DNA of 64,000 nt from the NCBI RefSeq assembly GCF_000442515.1, contig NZ_AQPH01000001.1:78435-142434 (forward strand), in the 5' to 3' direction. Positions 13,799-22,421 of the stretch are shown here, one piece after another (positions within the stretch are counted from its first letter, which is position 1; every line of letters begins with the position of its first letter). The stretch comes from Magnetospirillum fulvum MGU-K5 (GTDB lineage Bacteria; Pseudomonadota; Alphaproteobacteria; Rhodospirillales; Magnetospirillaceae). The position numbers and the translations under genes were made by a program. A model generated the notes under the pieces. The model had not been told where the DNA came from. It was given only the letters and a program-made list of their open reading frames with translations, and searched no databases.

Positions 13799-14308
13799 TC
13801 AGTCTTTGCCGTATTGCCCCATCAGTTGCGCGGTCAGAAACGAGGCGGCATTCGCCCAATTACCCATCTGCCCGTCGCGTTTCATCGCGTTGAAATCGAT
13901 CGAGACCGTCTGGGCAGGTCGATTTTGCCATTGCGTCTGGGTCATCGCGGAGGGGGACAGCACCACCGTTCCCCCCAGGGCCTTGGCGATCTGATCAGCC
14001 CGTCTTTGCGCCAGTTGCGGCCCGCCGATCGCATCGGTTTCCAGGTTTAATCCGGCAAGATTTTCCGAGGTTTCCGCATAACCTTCGTTGGTCAGGGTCG
14101 CCACTTTCTTTCCATTGACCTCAACCTGGGCGTACTCGCCGTACCCGCCGGTCTGGGTAGGGACGGTGTATTGCTGCTCGATGATTTCCTTGGTCTGCCG
14201 GTAAAAATCAATAAGGTCCTGCCCCTCGAGTTTGACCGCTTTGACCGTGGACATGTCGATGGGACGCAGGGTGGAAACGGGAATGCCGCTTTGGACAGGG
14301 GAGGTCAT
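13799..14308 (-). CDS. Unknown protein downstream region of the MCP gene
   Basis: A 169-residue soluble protein starting MTSPVQSGIPVSTLRPIDMS. The ATG at 14306-14308 has GGAAAGG about 8 bases upstream. The centre (YGEYAQVEVNGKKVATLTNE) looks like a beta hairpin, and the C-terminus is rich in Gln and Asn (GQMGNWANAASFLTAQLMGQ). No signal peptide, membrane span or catalytic motif is visible. It lies on the same strand as, and 91 bases downstream of, the chemotaxis receptor gene, with a possible weak terminator between. Function unknown. Confidence 0.65.
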   Translation of the reverse strand: MTSPVQSGIPVSTLRPIDMSTVKAVKLEGQDLIDFYRQTKEIIEQQYTVPTQTGGYGEYAQVEVNGKKVATLTNEGYAETSENLAGLNLETDAIGGPQLAQRRADQIAKALGGTVVLSPSAMTQTQWQNRPAQTVSIDFNAMKRDGQMGNWANAASFLTAQLMGQYGKD

Positions 14309-14399
14309 GATCAATCCTTTCCGAAAGTCCCCAGAGCGAGGGGCCTTCGGATAGATGCAAAACCCACACCATTGTTCGTGGGGGGCTTTCCGCCCGGGA

Positions 14400-16079
14400 T
14401 CAAGACACCAGACGGGCGCGGAAATCGCTGATCTTATGGTCCAGCAAAGAGGCCTGCCGGGCCAAAGTTTCCGCGGTGCCAGAGATTGCGCTTGCCGAAC
14501 CTCCGACCTGATTGGTCGCCTCGCTGACCGAGCGGGTGATGCTCAGGACGGATTCGGTGTCGTGGGCGGCGTGATGAACGCTGGCGGCGATTTCGCGGGT
14601 GGCGGCCCCTTGTTGCTCGACCGCTGCGGCAATCGCTGCCGATATCCCGTTGATTTCGCTGATCCGAGCGGAGATGGTGCGAATCGCTTCGACCGCTCCT
14701 GAGGTTGCCGACTGAACCGACTGCACCTGAGAGATGATCGATTCGGTTGCCTTGGCGGTCTGGTTGGCCAGGGTCTTGACCTCGCCCGCGACGACGGCGA
14801 ATCCTTTTCCGGCCTCGCCAGCCCGGGCCGCCTCGATCGTCGCGTTCAACGCCAAAAGATTGGTTTGCGAGGCGATATCGGTGATGAGATTGATCACCTG
14901 GGAAATCTGATCGACCGAATTAGCCAACGAGCGGATTTGTTCGCCGGTCTTGCCCGCTTCTTCGACAGCGGAACTGGCGACGCGGGTCGAGGTTGCGGCC
15001 TGCGAGCCGATCTCCTGGATCGACGCGGCCAATTCTTCGGCGGCCGAGGCGACGGTCTGGACGCTGGTGGTGGCGCGGTCGGAAGCCTGGGAAATCTCGG
15101 CGGTCTGTTGCGACGTGGACTGGGACAGGGTCACCAGACCGTTGGCGGCCTCGCGCATTTCCTCGGCCGAACTGGCGACCGCCTGAGCAACGCTCTTGAT
15201 CTCGTCTTCGATCTGGATCGCCAGCCGGTTCAAGATCTCGCGCTGAGCGGCTTCGGTCTTTTGCTGCTCGGCGGCGGCGCTGGCCTCGAGAGCCTTCATC
15301 TGCTGGAGGTTTTCACTAAAGCGGAGTACCGCCGTGGTCAGTACTCCGACCTCGTCGCGGCGGTCGCTGGCGGCCAGCGTCACCTCGGTATCGCCAGCGA
15401 GCAGGCGGTTGATCGCTTGGGTAACCGCATTCAATGGGGTCACCATATGGCGGCGGAACAGGACCGCCGCGATGATGATCACGACGAGGCCGATGCCCCC
15501 GATCAGGATCAGCAAACCGGCATAATCCTGAAACCGGGCATCGACGTCATCCATATAGACCCCGGACAGAACGATCATCTTCCAGGGTTCGAACGCCTTG
15601 ACATAGCTCAGCTTCTCGACGGGAGCCTCATGGCCGGGCTTGGGCCAGTAATAACTGACATAGCCGCTTTTCCCGGCTTTCTCGAAAAACTCGCGATAGA
15701 AATACCGCCCGGTTTTATCCTGGAGATTGGTAAGGTCCTTGCCTTCCAATTCCTTCTTGATCGGATGCATCAGCATGATGCCGCTGAGATCGCTGACGAA
15801 GAAATATTCGCCCTCGCCATAGCGGAGGGTGCGGATGGTGTCGAGGGCGGTGCGGACGGCCTCCTCGTGCGACAGCGTTCCCTCTTTCTCCAGGCGGGCG
15901 TAGTGGGCGAGGACGGAATGAGCGATGTCGACCGAGCTTTGCACGGCGAACTGGCGTTCTTTGATGACGGCTTTGTTGAGAATCCCGAGGCTTAGGCCCA
16001 GCAGTAAGAAGACGGTCAATCCGGACAGGCTGATGATGATGAACAGCTTGGACTGAAAAGATTGATCGCCGACCCGCAT
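14400..16079 (-). CDS. Methyl-accepting chemotaxis protein with a single Cache sensor
   Basis: A 559-residue transmembrane chemoreceptor. TM1 is at about residues 12-34, then a periplasmic single-Cache (sCache_2-type) domain ([20 protein letters not shown], residues about 92-111, and later [20 protein letters not shown]), TM2 at about 188-208 ([20 protein letters not shown]) and a HAMP domain to about 262. The cytoplasmic signalling helix carries the conserved hairpin tip [20 protein letters not shown]. sCache receptors usually detect small organic acids. A weak hairpin with a minus-strand T-run (about 14359-14387) may end the transcript. Confidence 0.93.
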   Translation of the reverse strand: MRVGDQSFQSKLFIIISLSGLTVFLLLGLSLGILNKAVIKERQFAVQSSVDIAHSVLAHYARLEKEGTLSHEEAVRTALDTIRTLRYGEGEYFFVSDLSGIMLMHPIKKELEGKDLTNLQDKTGRYFYREFFEKAGKSGYVSYYWPKPGHEAPVEKLSYVKAFEPWKMIVLSGVYMDDVDARFQDYAGLLILIGGIGLVVIIIAAVLFRRHMVTPLNAVTQAINRLLAGDTEVTLAASDRRDEVGVLTTAVLRFSENLQQMKALEASAAAEQQKTEAAQREILNRLAIQIEDEIKSVAQAVASSAEEMREAANGLVTLSQSTSQQTAEISQASDRATTSVQTVASAAEELAASIQEIGSQAATSTRVASSAVEEAGKTGEQIRSLANSVDQISQVINLITDIASQTNLLALNATIEAARAGEAGKGFAVVAGEVKTLANQTAKATESIISQVQSVQSATSGAVEAIRTISARISEINGISAAIAAAVEQQGAATREIAASVHHAAHDTESVLSITRSVSEATNQVGGSASAISGTAETLARQASLLDHKISDFRARLVS

Positions 16080-16175
16080 GGGAACGCCTCCGTCCGAAAT
16101 CGCTAGAGAATATACACGCTATATTAGAGTCGTTACCCTTAAGTTAAATTTTTGGGGAAAGTTCTGTTCTCGTCC

Positions 16176-16487
16176 TCATGTTGAAGACGCCAACTTGTTA
16201 AGACGCGTCTCGGCAAGGGCGGGCGGACGAGACAATTCGTGAATCACAAAGGCGACATGTTCGTCGGCACCGGGATGGGGGCGGAATCGACGGAATTCTC
16301 CGGTGGCGGCCCATTGCCCATCCAGCAGATCGCGGTGGAGTTCTGGCGAGACCTGGGTGATCTCGCTTTCGATGTCGGAAACCGCGATCACCGCTTTGGT
16401 TTCGATATCGACGACGTCCCAGGAATAGCAGGGGGACTTGCCGCCGCGTATGCCGTTGTCCTGGATGGTAAACAGCCTGAACCTCAC
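16176..16487 (-). CDS. Unknown 103-residue protein following frdABCD
   Basis: GTG start at 16485-16487 with GGAGG nine bases upstream. The protein (MRFRLFTIQDNGIRGGKSPC...) is soluble, with a beta-like first half containing one Cys (SPCYSWDVVDIETKAVIAVS) and a basic, histidine-containing second half. It lies 70 bases downstream of frdD on the same strand and may be cotranscribed with the fumarate reductase. I do not recognise the family. Confidence 0.55.
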   Translation of the reverse strand: MRFRLFTIQDNGIRGGKSPCYSWDVVDIETKAVIAVSDIESEITQVSPELHRDLLDGQWAATGEFRRFRPHPGADEHVAFVIHELSRPPALAETRLNKLASST

Positions 16488-16557
16488 GCCGGACGTCCTC
16501 CGATGGAAAAGCCACGGTTCGGAGGGACGGCTGTTGCCGCCCCACCAGGGGGCGGCG

Positions 16558-16896
16558 TCAGATCCGCAACAGCGCGATCAGGGCCACGGCGGCAACAAAG
16601 GTGGCGGTACCGTAGCACACCCGTTTCAATCCTAACCCACCGCCCCAGCCGAGGTCGTGGGCGGTGGCCTGAATGCGGTGAGCGGCGTGCCAGGCGGGCA
16701 GGGCCACCAGGGTCAGAATGATCAGCTTGCCGATCCAGCCCTCGGCTAGGGCGCGGACGTGATCGTAGGAGAGGTCGAGCAGCCCGAGCGGCAGCAACAC
16801 CCCGGTGGCCAGGATCAGTGCCGGGGTGACCAGGGCGGCAACCATGCCACCGGCCCCGAATGGCATCCAGACGAAGGGTTCGTTCGATTTGGTCAT
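16558..16896 (-). CDS. frdD: Fumarate reductase membrane anchor subunit D
   Basis: A 112-residue protein with three hydrophobic spans (PFGAGGMVAALVTPALILAT, IGKLIILTLVALPAWHAAHR, FVAAVALIALL). The histidine in LPAWHAAHRIQATAHDLG fits the FrdD helix. FrdD and FrdC anchor the FrdAB catalytic pair in the inner membrane and bind the quinone. Length is close to the roughly 119 residues of the E. coli protein. It follows frdC with a six-base gap. Identification rests on position and topology as much as sequence. Confidence 0.85.
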   Translation of the reverse strand: MTKSNEPFVWMPFGAGGMVAALVTPALILATGVLLPLGLLDLSYDHVRALAEGWIGKLIILTLVALPAWHAAHRIQATAHDLGWGGGLGLKRVCYGTATFVAAVALIALLRI

Positions 16897-16902
16897 GGCC
16901 TG

Positions 16903-17292
16903 TTAGCCTCCCAGCACGAGCAGAACGGCCAGCGACAGCACCGCCCACAAGATGAAATGGCCCCGGATGATGGTGCGGGCCGGGATCGGCTCGCCCTTGA
17001 CCAGCAGCGGCGGCATCGCCTTCGGCGTCACCCCGAACCAGGTGACGGCGTGGAAGATTGTGAAGGCGAGGCAGATCACCTGAACCGTGACGCCAAGCGG
17101 GCTGGACAGCGCGGCAAGATAGCTCTCCCACGCCGCGCGGCCTTGCGCCAGCCGGATCAGCCCATCCATCAGGATCGCCGAATACAGCCCGACAAAGACG
17201 CTGGTTCCTTCGCGGAGGATGTAGAGGAACTGGCGACGGTCGCGCAGCCACCAATGGGGATGGAGCGGACGAACATAGGGGCGACGGGTCAT
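16903..17292 (-). CDS. frdC: Fumarate reductase membrane anchor subunit C
   Basis: A 129-residue protein starting [20 protein letters not shown], very like the FrdC N-terminus, with three membrane spans (FVGLYSAILMDGLIRLAQG, VTVQVICLAFTIFHAVTWFG, RGHFILWAVLSLAVLLVLGG). The His in FHAVTWF lies where FrdC contacts the quinone. The true start is at 17292, overlapping the frdB stop by ATGA; the longer frame to 17403 lies within frdB. It works with FrdD as the heme-free membrane anchor of the quinol:fumarate reductase. Confidence 0.9.
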   Translation of the reverse strand: MTRRPYVRPLHPHWWLRDRRQFLYILREGTSVFVGLYSAILMDGLIRLAQGRAAWESYLAALSSPLGVTVQVICLAFTIFHAVTWFGVTPKAMPPLLVKGEPIPARTIIRGHFILWAVLSLAVLLVLGG

Positions 17293-18032
17293 GACGTGCC
17301 TCCCGGCAGCAAACGCTCTTTCAGCCAGCGGAACGAGGCGGAAATCTTGGTCCGCTGGATCGCCGCGGCGGGATCGACATTTTTCGGGCAGACTTCGGAG
17401 CAAGCTCCGACGAAGGTGCAGTCCCAGACGCCGTGATGGCTGTCGGTGACCTCCGAGCGCAGCTCTTCGCCCGAATCCCGCGAATCCTTATTATAGCGGT
17501 GGGCGATGGCCAGTGCCGCCGGACCGACGAACGCTTCGTTGATCGCCACCTGCGGGCAGGCGGCATAGCACAGCAGGCAGTTGATGCATTGGGTGAAGGG
17601 CCGAAACGCCGCCAACTCGGCGGGAGATTGAAGATTCGGCCCTTCGCTCAAGGGCTTGTCGTGCTCGGTGACCAGATAAGGGTAAAGGCTGGTCAGCTTC
17701 TCGATGAAGTCGTCCTGATCGACGATCAGGTCACGCTCGATCGGGAAATGATCAAGCGGTTCAACGGTTACCAGCTGTCCGCGGTAATCGCGGATGAAGC
17801 TGTGACAGGCCAGTTTGGGCTGGCGGTTGATCATCATCCCGCACGAGCCGCACACCGCCATGTGGCACGAGCCGCGATAGGCAAGGCTGGGGTCCAACGC
17901 TTCCTTGATATAGGCCAGGGCGTCGAGCACGACCCATTCGTCCCGATAGGGAACGATGAAATCCTCGAAGCGCGGCTCGGCATCCTTGTCCGGGTCATAG
18001 CGCAGAACCCGGATCGTGATCGTCTCGCTCAT
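17289..18032 (-). CDS. frdB: Fumarate reductase iron-sulfur subunit
   Basis: A 247-residue electron-transfer subunit. The ferredoxin domain has [22 protein letters not shown] (2Fe-2S, residues about 55-76). The C-terminal domain has [12 protein letters not shown] and [17 protein letters not shown] (4Fe-4S and 3Fe-4S ligands). The third Cys of the last cluster is replaced by Val in CTFVGAC, as expected for a 3Fe-4S site. It passes electrons from membrane quinol to FrdA. Its stop overlaps frdC by ATGA and its start overlaps the frdA stop by ATGA. Confidence 0.95.
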   Translation of the reverse strand: MSETITIRVLRYDPDKDAEPRFEDFIVPYRDEWVVLDALAYIKEALDPSLAYRGSCHMAVCGSCGMMINRQPKLACHSFIRDYRGQLVTVEPLDHFPIERDLIVDQDDFIEKLTSLYPYLVTEHDKPLSEGPNLQSPAELAAFRPFTQCINCLLCYAACPQVAINEAFVGPAALAIAHRYNKDSRDSGEELRSEVTDSHHGVWDCTFVGACSEVCPKNVDPAAAIQRTKISASFRWLKERLLPGGTS

Positions 18033-19777
18033 GACCCGCCTCCGCCATAGATGCGCTCGCCGGGCCGCGAGCGGGTGATTACCACAGCGCGGGACCCGAT
18101 CGCCGGGCGGTCCGCTGCGGAAAAGCTGGCGATGCTGTGGGACAGAAACGCCTCGTCATTGCGCTTGGGATAATCGAGTCGCTGGTGCGAGCCGCGCGAT
18201 TCGGTGCGGGTCAGTGCCGCCTCGGCCATCGTCTGGGCAACGTCGAGCATCGCGCCCAGTTCCAGCACCTGAACCAGATCGGTGTTGAAGACGTTGCTGC
18301 GGTCTTCGAGCCGGACCTGGGCGAAGCGGTTGCGCAGATCGGCCAGGACGGCACAGCTTTGCTTCAGCGACTCCTCGGTGCGGAAGATGCCGACGCCGCT
18401 TTCCATCGTCTCGTTCATCGTCCGGCGAAGCGCCGGGGCGGATTCGCTGCCGTCATTGAGGAACAGGGCGCGGATTTTGGCCTGGGCTGCTTCGGCCTTG
18501 GCCTGGGCACCACGCTCCGACCCGTGCGGGTTGGCCTTGGCGAAAGCGACGGCCCCGCGACCGGCGCGGGCGCCGAACACCAGGATTTCGGCCAGAGAGT
18601 TCGACCCCAGCCGGTTGGCCCCGTTGATCGAGACGCAGGCGCATTCGCCAGCGGCAAACAGGCCGGGCAGGGGAGTCGCCGCATTGATGTCGGTGTCGAT
18701 CCCGCCCATCGTGTAATGGACCACCGGCCGCACCGGGATCGGCGCGTGGACCGGGTCGATCCCGACATAGCTGATCGCCAGTTCGCGCACCATCGGCAGG
18801 CGTTCGTCGATTTTCTTCTCGCCGAGATGGCGGATGTCGAGATTGACCGCATCGCCGAATGGCGTTTCGACGGTGCGGCCCTTCTGCTGCTCGTGCCAGA
18901 ACGCCTGGCTGAGACGGTCGCGCGGGCCCAGTTCCATCGCCTTGTTGCGCGGCCAGGGATCGGGCGGCCCCAGCCCGTAATCCTGGAGATAGCGATAGCC
19001 GTCGCGGTTGGTCAGCAAGCCGCCTTCGCCGCGCGCGCCCTCGGTGATCAGGATGCCGGTGCCGGGCAAGCCGGTCGGATGGTACTGAACGAATTCCATG
19101 TCCTTCAGCGGCACCCCGGCGCGATAGGCCATCGCCATTCCGTCGCCGGTCTTGATCGCGCCGTTAGTGGTGAAGGGGAAGACCCGCCCGGCTCCGCCGG
19201 TGGCGAGAATCACCGCCTTGGCTCGGAACGCGACCAGCTTGCCGCTGCGCAATTCGATGGCGACCAGTCCGGTACAGCGCTTCTCCTCGACCAGCAATTC
19301 GGTCGAGTAGAACTCGTCATAGCGGGTGATCGAAGGATATTTCAGCGAGGTCTGAAACAGGGTGTGCAGCATGTGAAAGCCGCTTTTGTCAGCGGCGTAC
19401 CATGTCCGCTCGGTCTTCATGCCGCCGAACGCGCGCACCGCGACCCGGCCGTCGGCATCGCGGCTCCACGGACAGCCCCAATGCTCCATCCGGGTCAGTT
19501 CCTCGGGCGCGGCCCGGACGAACAGATCGACCGCATCCTGGTCGCACAGCCAATCGCCACCACTGACGGTGTCGTCGAAATGAAGATCAAAACTGTCGTT
19601 GGGCTTCACCACGCCAGCGGCCCCACCCTCGGCGGCGACGGTGTGGCTGCGCATCGGGAAGACCTTGGAGATCAGCGCGATTTTCAACGACGGGTCTTGT
19701 TCCGCCACTTCGATCGCGGCTCTGAGGCCCGCGCCTCCGGCGCCGACGATGGCGATGTCGGTGACGATCACGTCCAT
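18029..19777 (-). CDS. frdA: Fumarate reductase flavoprotein subunit
   Basis: A 582-residue flavoprotein. It begins with the FAD-binding fold ([20 protein letters not shown]). It has the covalent-FAD histidine in [13 protein letters not shown] (about residue 45), and [20 protein letters not shown] plus GGIDTD near the active site. The start at 19777 begins exactly at [15 protein letters not shown]; the longer frame to 19855 has no domain support. It is first in the frdABCD operon (minus strand). FrdABCD of this four-subunit E. coli type reduces fumarate in anaerobic respiration. Succinate dehydrogenase is the alternative reaction, but the FrdC/FrdD anchors favour fumarate reductase. Confidence 0.95.
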   Translation of the reverse strand: MDVIVTDIAIVGAGGAGLRAAIEVAEQDPSLKIALISKVFPMRSHTVAAEGGAAGVVKPNDSFDLHFDDTVSGGDWLCDQDAVDLFVRAAPEELTRMEHWGCPWSRDADGRVAVRAFGGMKTERTWYAADKSGFHMLHTLFQTSLKYPSITRYDEFYSTELLVEEKRCTGLVAIELRSGKLVAFRAKAVILATGGAGRVFPFTTNGAIKTGDGMAMAYRAGVPLKDMEFVQYHPTGLPGTGILITEGARGEGGLLTNRDGYRYLQDYGLGPPDPWPRNKAMELGPRDRLSQAFWHEQQKGRTVETPFGDAVNLDIRHLGEKKIDERLPMVRELAISYVGIDPVHAPIPVRPVVHYTMGGIDTDINAATPLPGLFAAGECACVSINGANRLGSNSLAEILVFGARAGRGAVAFAKANPHGSERGAQAKAEAAQAKIRALFLNDGSESAPALRRTMNETMESGVGIFRTEESLKQSCAVLADLRNRFAQVRLEDRSNVFNTDLVQVLELGAMLDVAQTMAEAALTRTESRGSHQRLDYPKRNDEAFLSHSIASFSAADRPAIGSRAVVITRSRPGERIYGGGGS

Positions 19778-19844
19778 GGACTGGTTCCCCCACAAGGCTT
19801 TAGCCGGTCCGCGTCGGACCTTTGCGACTTTGGCATGCCTGTTT

Positions 19845-19921
19845 CCCAACCGCAACTTTCATCCGGTTGGGGACACCATCCCCTTTGGGGTAGCCGATGA
19901 AACCTTCGGCGTAGCCGATGG
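19845..19921. promoter_or_regulatory. Divergent frdA/xseA regulatory region with hairpin, shared palindrome and direct repeat
   Basis: Between frdA and xseA (19778-19958) lie a perfect 8-bp stem (CCCAACCG at 19845-19852 with CGGTTGGG at 19865-19872), the palindrome GGGGACACCATCCCC at 19870-19884, and GTAGCCGATG repeated at 19891-19900 and 19912-19921 with a 21-base period. The 15-base palindrome recurs in the sixA/ppk divergent region. No FNR box is seen. Confidence 0.45.
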
Positions 19922-19958
19922 ATTTGCACGCGGGCGGCGCTTCGGTCAAACTGCGGCC

Positions 19959-21491
19959 ATGACCGAGACAGCTTCCCCCACCGAGCCCCGTTCCGCCGGA
20001 AACGTGCCGGAATACACCGTCAGCGAGATTGCCGGCACCCTGCGCCGCACCGTCGAGGAGACCTTCTCCTTCGTCCGGGTGCGCGGCGAGATTTCCGGCT
20101 TCAAGCGCCATTCCTCCGGCCATCTCTACTTCGCTCTGAAGGATGCCGAGGCGGTGCTGGACGCGGTGTGCTGGCGCGGGCAGGCGGCTCGGTTGGGGCT
20201 GGCGCCCGAGGACGGGATGGAGGTGATCGCCACCGGACGGCTGACCACCTATCCCGGCCGCTCGAAATACCAGATGGTGGTCGAGCGGATGGAGCTGGCC
20301 GGGCAGGGGGCCTTGCTGAAGCTGCTGGAGGACCGCCGCAAGCGTCTTGCCGCCGAAGGTCTGTTCGACCGCGAACGCAAGCGCCCGATCCCGTTCCTGC
20401 CCCGGGTCATCGGGGTGGTGACCTCGCCGACCGGGGCGGTGATCCGCGACATCCTCCACCGTCTCGCCGACCGCTTCCCCAGCCGGGTGCTGCTGTGGCC
20501 GGTGGCGGTGCAGGGCGAGGGGGCGGCAGCCCAGATCGCCGCCGCGATCCGTGGCTTCAATGCCCTGCCCGAAAACGGGCCGGTGCCACGCCCCGACGTG
20601 CTGATCGTCGCCCGGGGCGGCGGCTCGCTCGAGGATCTGATGGCGTTTAACGAGGAGGAGGTGGTGCGCGCCGCCGCCGCCTCGCTGATCCCGTTGATTT
20701 CGGCGGTCGGGCACGAGACCGATACCACCCTGATCGACTTTGCCGCCAGCCTGCGCGCCCCCACCCCCACCGCCGCCGCCGAGAAGGCGGTGCCGGTCCG
20801 GGCCGAACTGGTGGCTACGGTTGCCGAACTGAATGGCCGGATGGTCGGCGCAACCCAGCGCAGGCTGGAGGACGCCCGCCAGCGTCTGGCCCACATTTTC
20901 CGGGCGCTGCCCCATCCCCGCCGTCTGATCGAGGACGGGACGCTTCGTCTCGACGACCGCGCCGAACGGCTGCGCAACGCCTTGCCCAACCTGCTCGCCC
21001 GCCGTACCGCCGATCTCGATCGCTTGGCCTCCCGGCTGCGCCACCCGCGCGAGCGACTGGCCGAGGAAAGCCATCGCCTCACCGTGTTGGCGACCCGGCT
21101 TGACCATGCCTGGAAAAGCGTCCGCGCCGCCGAACTGGCCGGGCTGGAAAAAGGCGGCCTGCGTCTGGAACAGAGTGGCCGCCGCCTGGGCGAGGCGATC
21201 AATCGCCTGTTGGCCGACCGGGCGCTGAAGGTCGAGACCTCGGGCAAGCTGCTCGACAGCTATTCCTATCGCAAGGTGCTGGAACGCGGTTATGCGATGG
21301 TGCGCGATGCGGCGGGGCAGCCGGTTCTGTCCGCTGCTCTCGTCGCGCCGGGAGCCGCTTTGTCGGTCGAGTTTGCCGATGGCAGCATTGCCGTCACCGC
21401 CGGGGGCGAACCGCCGCCAGCCTCCCCGCCACCGTCTCCCCGCCCGCGCCGCAAGGGAGACGGGGACAAACGTCAGACGACTTTGTTCTAA
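19959..21491 (+). CDS. xseA: Exodeoxyribonuclease VII large subunit
   Basis: A 510-residue protein. An N-terminal OB-fold DNA-binding domain (PEYTVSEIAGTLRRTVEETF, VRVRGEISGFKRHSSGHLYF, residues about 18-105) precedes the catalytic region with ARGGGSLEDLMAFNEEEVV and SAVGHETDTTLIDFAASLRA. A long helical tail follows and the C-terminal segment YSYRKVLERGYAMVRDAAGQ is typical. With the small subunit XseB it degrades single-stranded DNA. The start at 19959 is the first ATG beyond the frdA upstream region. XseB is not in the window. Confidence 0.93.
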   Translation: MTETASPTEPRSAGNVPEYTVSEIAGTLRRTVEETFSFVRVRGEISGFKRHSSGHLYFALKDAEAVLDAVCWRGQAARLGLAPEDGMEVIATGRLTTYPGRSKYQMVVERMELAGQGALLKLLEDRRKRLAAEGLFDRERKRPIPFLPRVIGVVTSPTGAVIRDILHRLADRFPSRVLLWPVAVQGEGAAAQIAAAIRGFNALPENGPVPRPDVLIVARGGGSLEDLMAFNEEEVVRAAAASLIPLISAVGHETDTTLIDFAASLRAPTPTAAAEKAVPVRAELVATVAELNGRMVGATQRRLEDARQRLAHIFRALPHPRRLIEDGTLRLDDRAERLRNALPNLLARRTADLDRLASRLRHPRERLAEESHRLTVLATRLDHAWKSVRAAELAGLEKGGLRLEQSGRRLGEAINRLLADRALKVETSGKLLDSYSYRKVLERGYAMVRDAAGQPVLSAALVAPGAALSVEFADGSIAVTAGGEPPPASPPPSPRPRRKGDGDKRQTTLF

Positions 21492-21504
21492 CCGGCTTAT
21501 TTTT

Positions 21505-21589
21505 AAAGAAAGAGGTGGGCTCCGCCCACGCCCGCCAAGGGCATAGCCCTTGGACCTGCTCCGAGGCGGGGGCAATCTCCTCTTTCTTT
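21505..21589. repeat. Double-hairpin intergenic repeat, type copy
   Basis: An 11-bp perfect outer stem (AAAGAAAGAGG at 21505-21515 with CCTCTTTCTTT at 21579-21589) encloses two inner hairpins: GTGGGC-TCC-GCCCAC (21515-21529) and CCAAGGGC-ATA-GCCCTTGG (21535-21553). CCCGCC/GGCGGG (21531-21536, 21565-21570) can also pair. A related two-hairpin unit occurs at 34515-34553. It sits between xseA and the convergent gntR gene, so it may also act as a bidirectional terminator. Confidence 0.65.
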
Positions 21590-21648
21590 GAAAAAAGGGT
21601 GAGGTAATGGATATTTTATTTAAAAATCAGTATTTTAGAGGATAGTCC

Positions 21649-22311
21649 TTATTCAAGGTCTGTGGCACGCATCGAGTCCGCCAGACGGCGGATATGGCCC
21701 CGCGTGATCGCTTCGGCGGCGTCGCCGTCGCGCCGTTCCAACGCTTCGACCATCGCAACATGCTCGTCGGTGCGTTCGTCGAAATCGCCCCCCTTGCGGT
21801 TGCGGCGCAGGCACATCGCGGTGATCCGGGTCCACAATTGCGCCACCAATCCGGTCAGGGTGGCGTTGCCGCCTAATTCGGTCAGGCGGGTGTGGAACAG
21901 GTTAGCCTCGTTGGTGTAAAGCTCGATTGCTCCGGCCTGGATAAAGGCACGCTGGCGTTCGATCGACAGGCGCAGTTCGACGATTTCCTCTGCCGTTGCC
22001 CGTTCCGCCGCCAGCCGGGCCGCCGCGCCCTCCAGCACCTCGCGCACCACGAAGATTTCCCGCAGCCGGTCGATGTCGAAGCCGACGAAGAACACCCCCT
22101 GACGCGGCCGCACCTCGACCATTCCCTCGGCCTCCAGCCGGGCAATCGCCGCCCAGACCGGGGAGCGGCTGACTCCCAACTGACGCGAGAGATCCTCGAC
22201 GCTGATCTTGTCGCCGGGCAAAAAACGGTCGCCCGTCAACAACTCGTCGCGGATCGCCTGATAGGCCTGTTCGGCTAGATTGGTGCGTTTTATCGTCGCG
22301 GTCTTCATCAT
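21649..22311 (-). CDS. GntR-family (FCD) transcriptional regulator
   Basis: A 220-residue regulator with an N-terminal winged helix (QAYQAIRDELLTGDRFLPGD, VEDLSRQLGVSRSPVWAAIA, residues about 12-60) and a helical FCD effector domain (REIFVVREVLEGAAARLAAE, NLFHTRLTELGGNATL). Metal-binding His residues of FCD proteins are partly visible (FHTRL, TDEHVAMV, TRGHIRRL). The start at 22311 (ATGATG) has GGA upstream; the longer frame has no support. It is divergent from the SLC13-type transporter at 22422 and is probably its regulator. Confidence 0.9.
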   Translation of the reverse strand: MMKTATIKRTNLAEQAYQAIRDELLTGDRFLPGDKISVEDLSRQLGVSRSPVWAAIARLEAEGMVEVRPRQGVFFVGFDIDRLREIFVVREVLEGAAARLAAERATAEEIVELRLSIERQRAFIQAGAIELYTNEANLFHTRLTELGGNATLTGLVAQLWTRITAMCLRRNRKGGDFDERTDEHVAMVEALERRDGDAAEAITRGHIRRLADSMRATDLE

Positions 22312-22381
22312 GCTCGTATCCGTCTGGCGCGGGAAAGCGCGTTCCGATCCTGCCCGAGCTTGCCGCCCGGCGCAAACAGGT

Positions 22382-22396
22382 TTACCGTAATACGTA
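22382..22396. promoter_or_regulatory. TTAC/GTAA palindromic site upstream of the transporter
   Basis: TTACCGTAATACGTAA-type sequence: TTAC-C-GTAA at 22382-22390 plus a further GTAA after TAC. It lies between gntR (start 22311) and the SLC13 gene (start 22422) and is a plausible GntR operator. No binding evidence. Confidence 0.35.
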
Positions 22397-22421
22397 ACAT
22401 GAAACATTAAGGATGAGGACG

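Noticed and set aside
16080..16175. Flagellar sigma-28 promoter upstream of the MCP gene
   Set aside because: No TAAA...GCCGATAA match found; only an AT-rich region with TATA-like hexamers.
18137..19900. 587-codon plus-strand ORF across frdA
   Set aside because: Antisense shadow of frdA, one of many long open frames expected in GC-rich DNA.
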